Of a stretch of 64,000 nucleotides of DNA, positions 16,987 to 24,576 are shown piece after piece. Position 1 is the stretch's first letter. Each line of letters opens with the position of its first letter. The stretch lies in the NCBI RefSeq assembly GCF_030845175.1, contig NZ_CP132542.1:2453501-2517500 (forward strand). Direction: 5' to 3'. This DNA is from Coralliovum pocilloporae (GTDB lineage: Bacteria; Pseudomonadota; Alphaproteobacteria; Rhizobiales; Cohaesibacteraceae). Made by a program: the position numbers and the translations under genes. A model generated the notes under the pieces. That model saw nothing but the letters and a program-made list of their open reading frames with translations. It searched no databases and was not told the DNA's origin.

Positions 16987-18642
16987 ATGTCGGACTTTTT
17001 TGCTAAACACCAAACTCTTCTTGCGGATGCCGTCGCAGCAACAGACAGCCGAGGCTATTGGTCTCCTTACCCTGAAGCACCATCCGGGCGCATCTATGGT
17101 GAGACGGCAAGAGATGATGGTGCCGCAGCCTTTGAAGCGCTAAAGAATGCACTGTTCGACATGGGCCAGCCTACCAATGGCGATGTGGTCGGGGGAGAGC
17201 ATTCGCCGTTCGGCCCTGAGCTCAATATTTCCTATCCGGCCGAAGATGCGAAGGTTCTGATAGATACAGTCAAGGACGCGATGATCTCCTGGGGGCAGGC
17301 CAGCCCGGAGGTTCGCGCCGGGATCTGCTGTGAAATTCTGGAACGCCTCAACAGGCGCAGTTTTGAAATTGCCAATGCGGTGATGCATACCACAGGCCAG
17401 GCCTTCATGATGGCTTTCCAGGCAGGTGGGCCGCATGCCCAGGACCGGGCACTTGAGGCAGTCGCCTATGCTTATAAGGAAATGACCCGCATTCCCGATG
17501 CGGTGCGCTGGGAAAAGCCCCAGGGCAAGTATGATCCGATCCGGATCGACAAGAGCTGGCGGATTATCCCGCGCGGTGTGGCGTTGGTGGTCGGGTGTGC
17601 AACATTCCCCACATGGAATGCCTATCCTGGATTGTTTGCCAGTCTGGTCACCGGCAATGGTGTTCTGGTCAAACCGCATCCGAATGCCCGGCTTCCTCTT
17701 GCAATCACTGTTGAGATCGGGCGCGAGGTTCTGGCTGAGGCGGGCTTTGACCCCAATCTGCTGCTTCTGGCGGTGGATACGGTCGAGGAACCAGTGACCA
17801 AGCTTCTGGCCTGTGAGGAATGCGTGAAGATTATCGACTTCACCGGCTCATCAGCCTTTGGTCAGTGGTTGCGTGAGCATGTGGAGGGCTCTGTCTATAC
17901 AGAGGAGTCCGGTCTCAACACCATCGTCATCAGCGGAACGGACAATTTCAAGGCCATGTGCCAGAACATCGCCTTCTCGCTGTCGCTTTACTCGGGGCAG
18001 ATGTGTACCACACCACAGAACATCTTTATTCCCGATCAGGGCATAGAGACTGATCTGGGGCACAAGAGTTTTGATGATGTTGCGTCGGGTATTGGAGAGG
18101 CTATCGACTGGCTTCTGGGAAATCCGGATCGGGCCATGGGAGTCCTTGGGGCCATTCATAACCCGGATATTCTTGACCGGATTGATGAAGCGCGTGCGCT
18201 GGGCGATATCATTCGCGATTCAGGTCCTGTCGAAGGGGCCGGTGAGGCCCGCATGGCAACGCCTATCCTTGTCGCTGTCGATGCGGTGGATGAAGAGGCC
18301 TATATGGAGGAGCGGTTCGGCCCGATTGCCTTTGTGATCAGAGCCGCTTCAATTGAAGACGCCATTGCACGATCCGCTGAATCCGTTGAACTGGGTGGAG
18401 CAATCACAGCAGGGCTTTATGCAACGGATGAAGCGGTGATTGATCAGGCCATCGATGCCTTTGCACCAACCGGTGTCAATCTGTCGGTCAATCTGCTGGG
18501 AAGCTATCTGGTGAACCAGTCTGCTGCGTTTTCAGACTTCCATGTATCGGGTGCCAACCCGGCTGGGAATGCCAGCCTGACGGACAGTGCCTATGTGGCC
18601 AACCGGTTCCGCGTTGCCGCGGTCCGGCGGATGATCGCCTAG
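16987..18642 (+). CDS. paaN: Phenylacetic acid degradation protein PaaN (aldehyde dehydrogenase family)
   Basis: A 551-aa aldehyde dehydrogenase of the stand-alone PaaN type, lacking the MaoC hydratase domain found in E. coli PaaZ. Diagnostic stretches include RGYWSPYPE, AVMHTTGQAFMMAFQAGGPHAQDR and RIIPRGVALVVGCATFPTWN; the catalytic Cys is in YSGQMCTTPQN. In the phenylacetyl-CoA pathway it would oxidise the ring-opened semialdehyde. No other paa gene is present, so here it is an orphan. Its TAG stop is formed by the first three bases of the palindromic element at 18640. Confidence 0.9.
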   Translation: MSDFFAKHQTLLADAVAATDSRGYWSPYPEAPSGRIYGETARDDGAAAFEALKNALFDMGQPTNGDVVGGEHSPFGPELNISYPAEDAKVLIDTVKDAMISWGQASPEVRAGICCEILERLNRRSFEIANAVMHTTGQAFMMAFQAGGPHAQDRALEAVAYAYKEMTRIPDAVRWEKPQGKYDPIRIDKSWRIIPRGVALVVGCATFPTWNAYPGLFASLVTGNGVLVKPHPNARLPLAITVEIGREVLAEAGFDPNLLLLAVDTVEEPVTKLLACEECVKIIDFTGSSAFGQWLREHVEGSVYTEESGLNTIVISGTDNFKAMCQNIAFSLSLYSGQMCTTPQNIFIPDQGIETDLGHKSFDDVASGIGEAIDWLLGNPDRAMGVLGAIHNPDILDRIDEARALGDIIRDSGPVEGAGEARMATPILVAVDAVDEEAYMEERFGPIAFVIRAASIEDAIARSAESVELGGAITAGLYATDEAVIDQAIDAFAPTGVNLSVNLLGSYLVNQSAAFSDFHVSGANPAGNASLTDSAYVANRFRVAAVRRMIA

Positions 18643-18720
18643 GGTTCAGACCCATAAATTCCGTCCGTTCTGTCTACGAGAAAGATACAGAATGGACGTC
18701 AGCAAAGGGTGATGGCCCTA
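18640..18720. repeat. Palindromic intergenic element (TAGGGTTCAGACCC family), copy 1
   Basis: Begins TAGGGTTCAGACCCATAAA and ends GATGGCCCTA, with an inner pair TTCTGT (18669-18674) / ACAGAA. It fills the whole gap between convergent genes. Its left TAG is the paaN stop and its right CTA is the reverse-strand TAG stop of the regulator. It probably also serves as a bidirectional terminator. Confidence 0.7.
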
Positions 18721-19326
18721 AGCCGCTTTGATCCTGAAACGGCAGGTCAGGCGGTCGCTGCGATCGCATTGAACGTCAACCGTCTGACCGGTTGCGGTCT
18801 CAAAGAACTGTCCGACAGCGGTGCAGACGCAGCCATTCTTGCGCACGAGTGATGCGACAGGACAATTGTGACTCTCAATGATGATGTGATCCCCATCCTG
18901 ATGGGCCTGGGTTGCGGCACCAAGCTGGTCGACATGATCTCTGGCCCGTGACAGGCGATCATCAAAATCTGATGTCTCGTCGATGGACAGATGATCAGCC
19001 ATTTCCCAGCCCAGGCGGCGCATAAGACTGTCAAAAGCGTCGTCTGAAAGACCCTGGGAAAGAACTGAAACGAGCAGCTCGGAGAAAGGCTGATAGGCTT
19101 CCGACATGCTGTCTTCATATCCCGGCACGGCTTCATAACGGAGAGCCGGCTTGCCCACTGATCCGTCTGACGCTGGAGTTCCCTTGCGGATCAGATTTTC
19201 CGCGAGAAGCTGATTGACCTGAACGACAATGGCCGTGCGGGTTACTGCCAGCGTTTCGGTCAGTGCACGAATGGTTTTGGGACCCTGCCGGATTTCTGCC
19301 AGAACCCGGTCTCTGGTGCTCGTCAT
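18718..19326 (-). CDS. SufR/ArsR-like Fe-S-binding transcriptional regulator
   Basis: A 202-aa regulator. ATG at 19326 is chosen because AGGAGG lies 7 bases upstream; earlier in-frame ATGs lack this. The N-terminal winged helix (RDRVLAEIRQGPKTIRALTETLAVTRTAIVVQVNQL) is of DeoR/MarR-ArsR type. The C-terminal part has Cys residues spaced as in SufR-like proteins (SHNCPVA, NGCVCTAVG, VQCDRS, LTCRF), which hold an Fe-S cluster. It is divergent from a catalase-like peroxidase; the 177-bp gap has a clean dyad. Likely a redox- or iron-responsive repressor of that gene and itself. Its stop lies in the repeat element. Confidence 0.82.
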   Translation of the reverse strand: MTSTRDRVLAEIRQGPKTIRALTETLAVTRTAIVVQVNQLLAENLIRKGTPASDGSVGKPALRYEAVPGYEDSMSEAYQPFSELLVSVLSQGLSDDAFDSLMRRLGWEMADHLSIDETSDFDDRLSRARDHVDQLGAATQAHQDGDHIIIESHNCPVASLVRKNGCVCTAVGQFFETATGQTVDVQCDRSDRLTCRFRIKAA

Positions 19327-19437
19327 GCCGCCCTCCTGAACTGCCATTCTCTCCATACGAATCTTTTCGTAGATAGCGTGTGACAGTACCGCTAGCTGTA
19401 ATGAAATTCATGAAGAAAATCAATTAAAATAAATATA

Positions 19438-19454
19438 ACAACTATAATTGTTGT
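19438..19454. promoter_or_regulatory. Operator candidate between regulator and peroxidase
   Basis: ACAAC-N7-GTTGT, a 17-bp dyad in an AT-rich stretch 50 bp upstream of the catalase-like ATG and about 110 bp upstream of the regulator start. Position and symmetry suit a homodimeric repressor; binding is inferred. Confidence 0.5.
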
Positions 19455-19503
19455 AATCCTCTGAGAGTTCATCTATGACTCCGGAAAACAAGGAGGATAT
19501 CTT

Positions 19504-20412
19504 ATGGTTTCGACTGGCACATCGGAGCGGTTAATCGGCGCGTTGAACGGCACATTCGGCACCCACAAGGGATGCCGGGCATCTCATGCGAAAGGGCTGT
19601 CGGTGAGTGGCACGTTCGTCCCCGGTGGGGATGTTGACCGGATGGACATTCCGATGTTGCACGGTGACCCGATGCCTGTCTCCGCCCGCTTCTCCATCGG
19701 TGGCGGCAATCCCGGTGTCTCGGACAAGAGCCGCAGCGTGCGCGGCATGGGGCTGACGATCGGCGGTAAAGATGAGAACTGGTCGCTCGCGCTGATATCC
19801 GCGCCGGTCTTTTTTGCATCCAGTCTTGAGCAGTTTGTTGCCTTCCTTGAAGCACGAAGACCCGTGCCGGAGCTGGGAGGCCCTGATCCGGAGCGGGTTG
19901 CCGCTTTCAATGCGGTGAACCCCAATACGGTTCCGCATCAGGCCTATGTGAAAGAAACATCTCCAACCCGAAGCTATGGGACGGAGGTCTACCATTCTTG
20001 CCATGCGTTTTTCGCCACCATTGCAGGAGCCGCCCGGGCCGGACGCTTCCGTCTTGAACCTGCAACCGGGCGACTGAGCCTGTCAGCGGATGAAGAGGCG
20101 AGTTTCCCTGATCAGTTCCTTGGCGATGAACTGGCAAACCGGTTGACGGATGGTCCTGTCGGCTGGACGCTGATGCTTGATCTCGCCCATTCAGATGACC
20201 CTCTCGATGATCCGACGGCGCCCTGGCAGGGAAATGGCGAAAGCCTTACATTGGGAACGATCCTGATCAGCAGGATTGCCGATCTTGCAGAAGAGAGACG
20301 CGTCTATGACCCTCTGGTTCTGCCCAATGGCATAGCCCCGTCGGCAGACCCGGTTCTGCTTGCCCGCAGCGAGGCCTACAGCCTGTCATATGAACGGCGC
20401 AGCATCGCCTGA
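19504..20412 (+). CDS. Catalase-related peroxidase (SrpA-like small haem protein)
   Basis: A 302-aa member of the short catalase family. The distal His lies in SHAKGLSVSGTF near residue 30; the C-terminal end has PLVLPNGIAPSADPVLLARSEAYSLSYERR, the region of the proximal haem ligand. It has no signal peptide, so it should be cytosolic. AGGAGG stands 8 bases before the ATG. Small catalase-fold proteins usually act as peroxidases on organic peroxides. Placement beside an Fe-S regulator suggests peroxide- or iron-responsive expression. Confidence 0.86.
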   Translation: MVSTGTSERLIGALNGTFGTHKGCRASHAKGLSVSGTFVPGGDVDRMDIPMLHGDPMPVSARFSIGGGNPGVSDKSRSVRGMGLTIGGKDENWSLALISAPVFFASSLEQFVAFLEARRPVPELGGPDPERVAAFNAVNPNTVPHQAYVKETSPTRSYGTEVYHSCHAFFATIAGAARAGRFRLEPATGRLSLSADEEASFPDQFLGDELANRLTDGPVGWTLMLDLAHSDDPLDDPTAPWQGNGESLTLGTILISRIADLAEERRVYDPLVLPNGIAPSADPVLLARSEAYSLSYERRSIA

Positions 20413-20549
20413 CAGAAGGGAAGGGGGCACTGGTCCTCCACAAATCCTCCACAAATCCTACAGGGACACTCAATCCTCTCTTGTTTCTCTATCGCCACAT
20501 TCCTTGAGATGAACGCTCATGAATGACTGAAGTTGGAGAGGATTGATTA

Positions 20550-20912
20550 ATGTCCCACAGATGGTCTGTCATAACTGCCCCGGCAATCGCTTTTGCTGCT
20601 TCTCTCGTTGCGTTGCCCGGCCAGGCATCAGCCAATGTCTCCTGTCACGATCTGTATCAGGTGGCGATGGATGCCAATGCGCTGGCCGATGTGCTTGAAT
20701 ACAGAAGAGATGTGAATACCCATCTGGATGAAACGCTTTACTATTTCATCAATGATGTCAGGAGCCTGGCCATTTACGAGAATGATCGCAAGCTGGCGCG
20801 GCATACAAGAAAGATGATCCGCAGCTGGGAGCGGAAGGATCGTTCGTCTTACATCTATCACTCGGATAAGCTGGTGAAGCGCCTGGCTCATCTGTACGAC
20901 CGCGATTGTTGA
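20550..20912 (+). CDS. Small secreted helical protein with a Cys pair (120 aa)
   Basis: Begins with a clear signal peptide (VITAPAIAFAASLVALPG, cleaved near ASA). The mature part is about 90 aa, strongly helical and rich in Arg, Asp, Tyr and His (ALADVLEYRRDVNTHLDE, HTRKMIRSWERKDR). One Cys is near the mature N-terminus (NVSCHDL) and one is the last residue (YDRDC), so a disulfide could close the helical bundle. Ribosome site GGAGAGG precedes the ATG. I do not recognise the family. Confidence 0.7.
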   Translation: MSHRWSVITAPAIAFAASLVALPGQASANVSCHDLYQVAMDANALADVLEYRRDVNTHLDETLYYFINDVRSLAIYENDRKLARHTRKMIRSWERKDRSSYIYHSDKLVKRLAHLYDRDC

Positions 20913-20990
20913 GCGGAACAGGAGAAAAGACGAAACATCTGACCTGCCGGAAACCTTGACGGCGTTCCCGACTCTGTCAAAGGTGCGGGA

Positions 20991-21902
20991 ATGCAGAAGC
21001 GTTCTCCACCACCGGTTTTATCAGTCGCAGCTCTTCATCGTCATCATGCTGTCGGGCTGATGGTCGCCAGCTCAATCATGATCAGTCTGGGTGGTCTGAT
21101 TGTCCGTTCCATTGAAGACGCTGACGCCTGGCAGATCAATCTCTACCGTGCCCTCGGACTTGCCCTGGGAACGCTGGTTGTTCTTGTTCTGAAATACAGA
21201 TCTCGAACGCCACAGGCATTTCATGCTGTTGGCAGAGCCGGGGCAATAGGGGCCTTTCTGGCTGCTATTGCAGGCATTTGCTATCTCCAGGCCATGACCA
21301 ACACCACGGTGGCCAATACCCTGTTCACCATCAGTGCTATTCCGTTTATCAGCGCTGTATTCGGCTGGGTGATCCTGGGTGGGAAGGTATCTGGCATAAC
21401 ACTCGTCATGATGATGGTTGCGGCTCTCGGCGTCGGCATCATGGTGGCAGAGGGCTTTGGTGCAGGGTCGGCCTTTGGAAATGTTATGGCACTTTGCGCG
21501 GCATGCGCATTTTCCGGTTACACCATTGCCGTCAGAGGCAAGCGGTCGGTGGATATGATGCCGACGAATGCACTGGCTGGCCTGTTCATCCTGCTGGCTG
21601 CAGTGATCATGCGTTTCGACGACTGGCTGGTGCCGGTTTGGGACATGGGTCTGGCCTTTGTGTGGGGTGGTGTTATCGCGACACTTGGCAACATCATGTT
21701 TGTCATCGCCGCCCGGTCCCTGATGGCGGCAGAACTGACCCTTCTTATGCTGCTGGAATTTGCGCTGGGGCCCATCTGGGTCTGGCTGGTGGTGTCGGAA
21801 GAGCCCCGACTGCTCACTCTTTTGGGCGGAGCCCTGGTTTTTTCCGCAGTGATTGGCAAGGCCTGTTTTGAGTTGCTTGTCGAGCGGTCGCGAAAAGCCT
21901 GA
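20991..21902 (+). CDS. EamA/DMT-family transporter
   Basis: Integral membrane protein of 303 aa with about ten helices in two EamA repeats: GLMVASSIMISLGGLIVRSI, ALGLALGTLVVLVL, AIGAFLAAIAGICYLQAM, TISAIPFISAVFGWVIL, ITLVMMMVAALGVGIMV, then a second set ending LALGPIWVWLVVSEEP and LLGGALVFSAVIG. The family exports amino acids and metabolites; substrate cannot be read. It stands alone, 78 bp after the small secreted protein. Confidence 0.88.
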   Translation: MQKRSPPPVLSVAALHRHHAVGLMVASSIMISLGGLIVRSIEDADAWQINLYRALGLALGTLVVLVLKYRSRTPQAFHAVGRAGAIGAFLAAIAGICYLQAMTNTTVANTLFTISAIPFISAVFGWVILGGKVSGITLVMMMVAALGVGIMVAEGFGAGSAFGNVMALCAACAFSGYTIAVRGKRSVDMMPTNALAGLFILLAAVIMRFDDWLVPVWDMGLAFVWGGVIATLGNIMFVIAARSLMAAELTLLMLLEFALGPIWVWLVVSEEPRLLTLLGGALVFSAVIGKACFELLVERSRKA

Positions 21903-21925
21903 TCAGTCTGTGACCGTGTGTTTCA

Positions 21926-22330
21926 TCACTTCAGGTAAACACGGAAATACCGTTTTTGCCGATGATGAAAGCCGCGAAAATCTGCGCCATTTGTGAAGAA
22001 GCTGAAACAGGTTCTTCGGCCCGGATGAAGGCTGTCTGTGCCGTGAATGACGCAGATATCTGATGGTCCTGTTTGTGACCAGCGTCCTGTAAATCGCTGA
22101 TGATTATCGCTGAAAATATAGCGGCCATTCCGTTGAAGCAGGTGTGCTTCACCTCCCGGTTTGCTGCCCCATTTGCGACCGATCAGATCGGTCTGGAGGC
22201 GGTCAGGCGGGAGCGGGGAATAGCCTGAAGGCGGTCGCCCGTCGCCAGCAAGGCCCTGTGGGGCGTGGGCTGCAAGGGCGAAGGTGATGCAAAGAGTTGA
22301 TATCAAACAGTGAAAACGATTTCCGATCAT
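21926..22330 (-). CDS. Secreted hypothetical protein (134 aa)
   Basis: Begins MIGNRFHCLISTLCITFALA, a plausible signal peptide, followed by a mature part with LIGRKWGSKPGGEAH, NGRYIFSDNHQRFTGRWS and SDICVIHG...RRTCFSFF. The GR-W / G-W spacing suggests a small lipocalin-like or DUF-type beta fold, and two Cys could pair. It is convergent with the DMT transporter and divergent from cysG. I do not recognise the family; the frame is convincing mainly because of the signal and lack of a competing gene. Confidence 0.55.
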   Translation of the reverse strand: MIGNRFHCLISTLCITFALAAHAPQGLAGDGRPPSGYSPLPPDRLQTDLIGRKWGSKPGGEAHLLQRNGRYIFSDNHQRFTGRWSQTGPSDICVIHGTDSLHPGRRTCFSFFTNGADFRGFHHRQKRYFRVYLK

Positions 22331-22508
22331 CTCGCAACCATAGCAGTTTTCGCCAGAAAGCGCCGGAAATCTGTTTTCCTGTTTGAGCCTCTTTGTGGAA
22401 AATTGAACTCATATTCCTGCGACTGCTGCGCTGGGGAGCCGGAAAGGGCAGGAAATTGGCCGACTGGTGCGGAAATTGTAATCGGGGTTTCCAAGGACGG
22501 CTGAGACT

Positions 22509-22593
22509 CTAGAAAAAAATTCCAAGGAACGGGAGGTGGGTGCAATAGGCTTTGGTTGCGCGATTGCCCCATGCAAAGGGAATTCTTTTCTAG
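22509..22593 (+). promoter_or_regulatory. Structured leader candidate upstream of cysG
   Basis: CTAGAAAAAAATTCC (22509-22523) pairs, with two mismatches, with GGAATTCTTTTCTAG (22579-22593). The enclosed 55 bases contain a further pairing between GGGTGCAAT and ATTGCCCC. It lies about 110 bp upstream of the cysG ATG, with an additional small hairpin near the ribosome site. It may be a 5'-UTR control element for the sulfur operon or simply a promoter-region dyad. No known riboswitch consensus was recognised. The rest of 22331-22704 shows nothing else. Confidence 0.35.
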
Positions 22594-22704
22594 ATTCTCG
22601 TGAGAAATCAGAATGGAAAAGACGTCCTGTTCCAACTATTTCATTATCCAGAAAATCATTTTTCAAAAGAGCGGCTCTGCGGAGCTGTTTCGGAGATCAC
22701 GGAC

Positions 22705-24141
22705 ATGGCTCACAACGGGTCACATAGCGGAAAGCTTGATGTTTTCCCTGCCTTTCACAAGGTCGCTGATCGTCCGGTCGTCATCATCGGTCATGGTGAT
22801 GAGGCTGCGGCGAAAGTCCGTCTTGTGTCCGAAACCCGCGCCGATATCCGGATTTATGCATCAGTGCCGCTTGAAAAAGCCCTGCGCAAGGCTGCACGTG
22901 CTGCGTCGGCTCAGGTGGTTGAGGCTTTGCCGGGTCATGAGGACCTGGCTGCTGCCGCTCTGGTGTTTATCGCCACCGAGGACGAGGCGCTGGATCGTGC
23001 ACTGGCAGATCAGGCGCGTGCTGCCGGTGTGCCGGTCAATGTGGTGGATCGTCCAGAGCTTTGTGATTTCTACACACCGGCCCTGGTCAACCGTGCGCCG
23101 CTGGCTGTGGCAATCAACACGGCGGGAACCGCGCCGGTTCTGGCACGCCATGTGCGGGCCCGGATTGAGGCACTGCTGCCGCTGCGCCTTGGGCGTTTGG
23201 CCGGTCTGGCCGATGCCTTCCGGGATGCGGCGCGCGACATGCTGCCGAGCGGTGAAATCCGCAGACGGTTCTGGGCCCGGTTTTTCTCAGGCTCTGTTTC
23301 CGATCACATGCTGGCGGGTGATGATCGCCGGGCGCGTGAGGAAGCTCAGCGCCTGCTGAATGGTGCTGCGGATACAGATGGCTATGTCTGGCTGGTCGGT
23401 GCCGGTCCGGGTGCTGAAGATCTGCTGACCCTGCGGGCGCAGCGTCTTCTGCAGGAAGCTGATGTGATTGTGCACGACAGTCTTGTTCCGAATGGCGTCA
23501 TTGCCATGGGCCGTCGCGATGCCGAGCGGATTGATGTGGGCAAGCGCAAGAATTGCCATTCCAAGTCTCAAGGTCAGATCAACGATATTCTGGTGGCCGA
23601 GGCCCGCAAGGGACGTCGGGTGGTTCGCCTCAAGGCTGGTGATCCGCTGGTGTTTGGCCGCGCGGGCGAAGAGATGCAGGCCCTGCGTGATGCCGGTATC
23701 GGTTACGAAGTGGTGCCGGGCATCACATCCGCAGCCGCTGCAGCCGCCGATATGGACCTGCCGCTGACCCTGCGCGGTGTGGCGTCTACCCTGGTGTTTA
23801 CCACAGGGCATGACATGAACGGCCAGACCCTGCCGGACTGGGCGAAGCTGGCCATCGGTGGTGCGACGATTGCCGTCTATATGGGCAAGACCGTTGCGGC
23901 TGATGTGGCCTCCCGTCTGATGGATGGTGGTCTCGGGGCAGATACCCCTGTCATGGTGATTGAGAATGCATCCCGGATTGATCGGCGCGCCCTGTCTGGC
24001 GTCGTTGCTGACCTGCCGGGACTTGAAAAGCGGGGCGACCTGGATGGTCCCGCACTGATTGTAATTGGCGAGGCGGTCGCATATGCGCGGCTGACCGATG
24101 CAGAGCCGCTGGCACAGGCGGCATCTGAACTGGCTGCGTAA
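22705..24141 (+). CDS. cysG: Sirohaem synthase CysG
   Basis: Trifunctional 478-aa enzyme making sirohaem from uroporphyrinogen III (methylation, NAD oxidation, ferrochelation) for the sulfite reductase downstream. ATG 22705 has GGAG 9 bases upstream and matches the domain start. The N-terminal CysGB half has the nucleotide fold (RPVVIIGHGDEAAAKVRL) and CDFYTPALVNR; the C-terminal CysGA methyltransferase starts at VWLVGAGPGAEDLLTLRA, with HSKSQGQIN, RLKAGDPLVFGRAGEE and VVPGITSAAAAA. First gene of cysG-DUF2849-cysI-cysH-DUF934. Confidence 0.96.
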   Translation: MAHNGSHSGKLDVFPAFHKVADRPVVIIGHGDEAAAKVRLVSETRADIRIYASVPLEKALRKAARAASAQVVEALPGHEDLAAAALVFIATEDEALDRALADQARAAGVPVNVVDRPELCDFYTPALVNRAPLAVAINTAGTAPVLARHVRARIEALLPLRLGRLAGLADAFRDAARDMLPSGEIRRRFWARFFSGSVSDHMLAGDDRRAREEAQRLLNGAADTDGYVWLVGAGPGAEDLLTLRAQRLLQEADVIVHDSLVPNGVIAMGRRDAERIDVGKRKNCHSKSQGQINDILVAEARKGRRVVRLKAGDPLVFGRAGEEMQALRDAGIGYEVVPGITSAAAAAADMDLPLTLRGVASTLVFTTGHDMNGQTLPDWAKLAIGGATIAVYMGKTVAADVASRLMDGGLGADTPVMVIENASRIDRRALSGVVADLPGLEKRGDLDGPALIVIGEAVAYARLTDAEPLAQAASELAA

Positions 24142-24152
24142 AGGAGCGGATT

Positions 24153-24455
24153 ATGAAAGTGATTACAGCAAATCGTCTGCGTGAAGGGGATGTTGTGTGG
24201 TTCGGAGCCGGAAATGTCTGGGTCCATTCTCTGGAAGCCGCTCATCTTTATGATCCGGCCGATGTGAATGACGCTCTGACAATCGCGCAGAAGTCCATCG
24301 AAGAGCAGCTTGTTGTCGATGTTTATGATTTCGATGTGCAGGTTGAGGCCGGTGCCGTTATTCCAAAGCGCATGCGTGAGAAAATCCGTGCCGCTGGCCC
24401 GACCGTTCGCCAGGACCTCGGCAAACAGGCCGAACTTCAGGTTTCCGCAGCCTGA
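24153..24455 (+). CDS. DUF2849 protein of the sulfite reductase operon
   Basis: A 100-aa cytosolic protein (VITANRLREGDVVWFG...WVHSLEAAHLYD) that in alphaproteobacteria almost always sits between cysG and cysI. Its ATG follows AAGGAGCGG and lies 11 bp after cysG. No Cys, no membrane segment. A small beta-rich adaptor is plausible, perhaps an assembly or electron-transfer partner of the sulfite reductase, but function is unknown. Confidence 0.86.
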   Translation: MKVITANRLREGDVVWFGAGNVWVHSLEAAHLYDPADVNDALTIAQKSIEEQLVVDVYDFDVQVEAGAVIPKRMREKIRAAGPTVRQDLGKQAELQVSAA

Positions 24456-24576
24456 TCTGCCACGCTAATCTCAACAAGATAGCCCGGGTCTGCTGATCCG
24501 GGTTCTGTCGTCCATCCGATTTATAGTGTCCGCTGCTCACGGGAGACAGCGGAGCAGAGCCGAGAGTGCCGATCCA

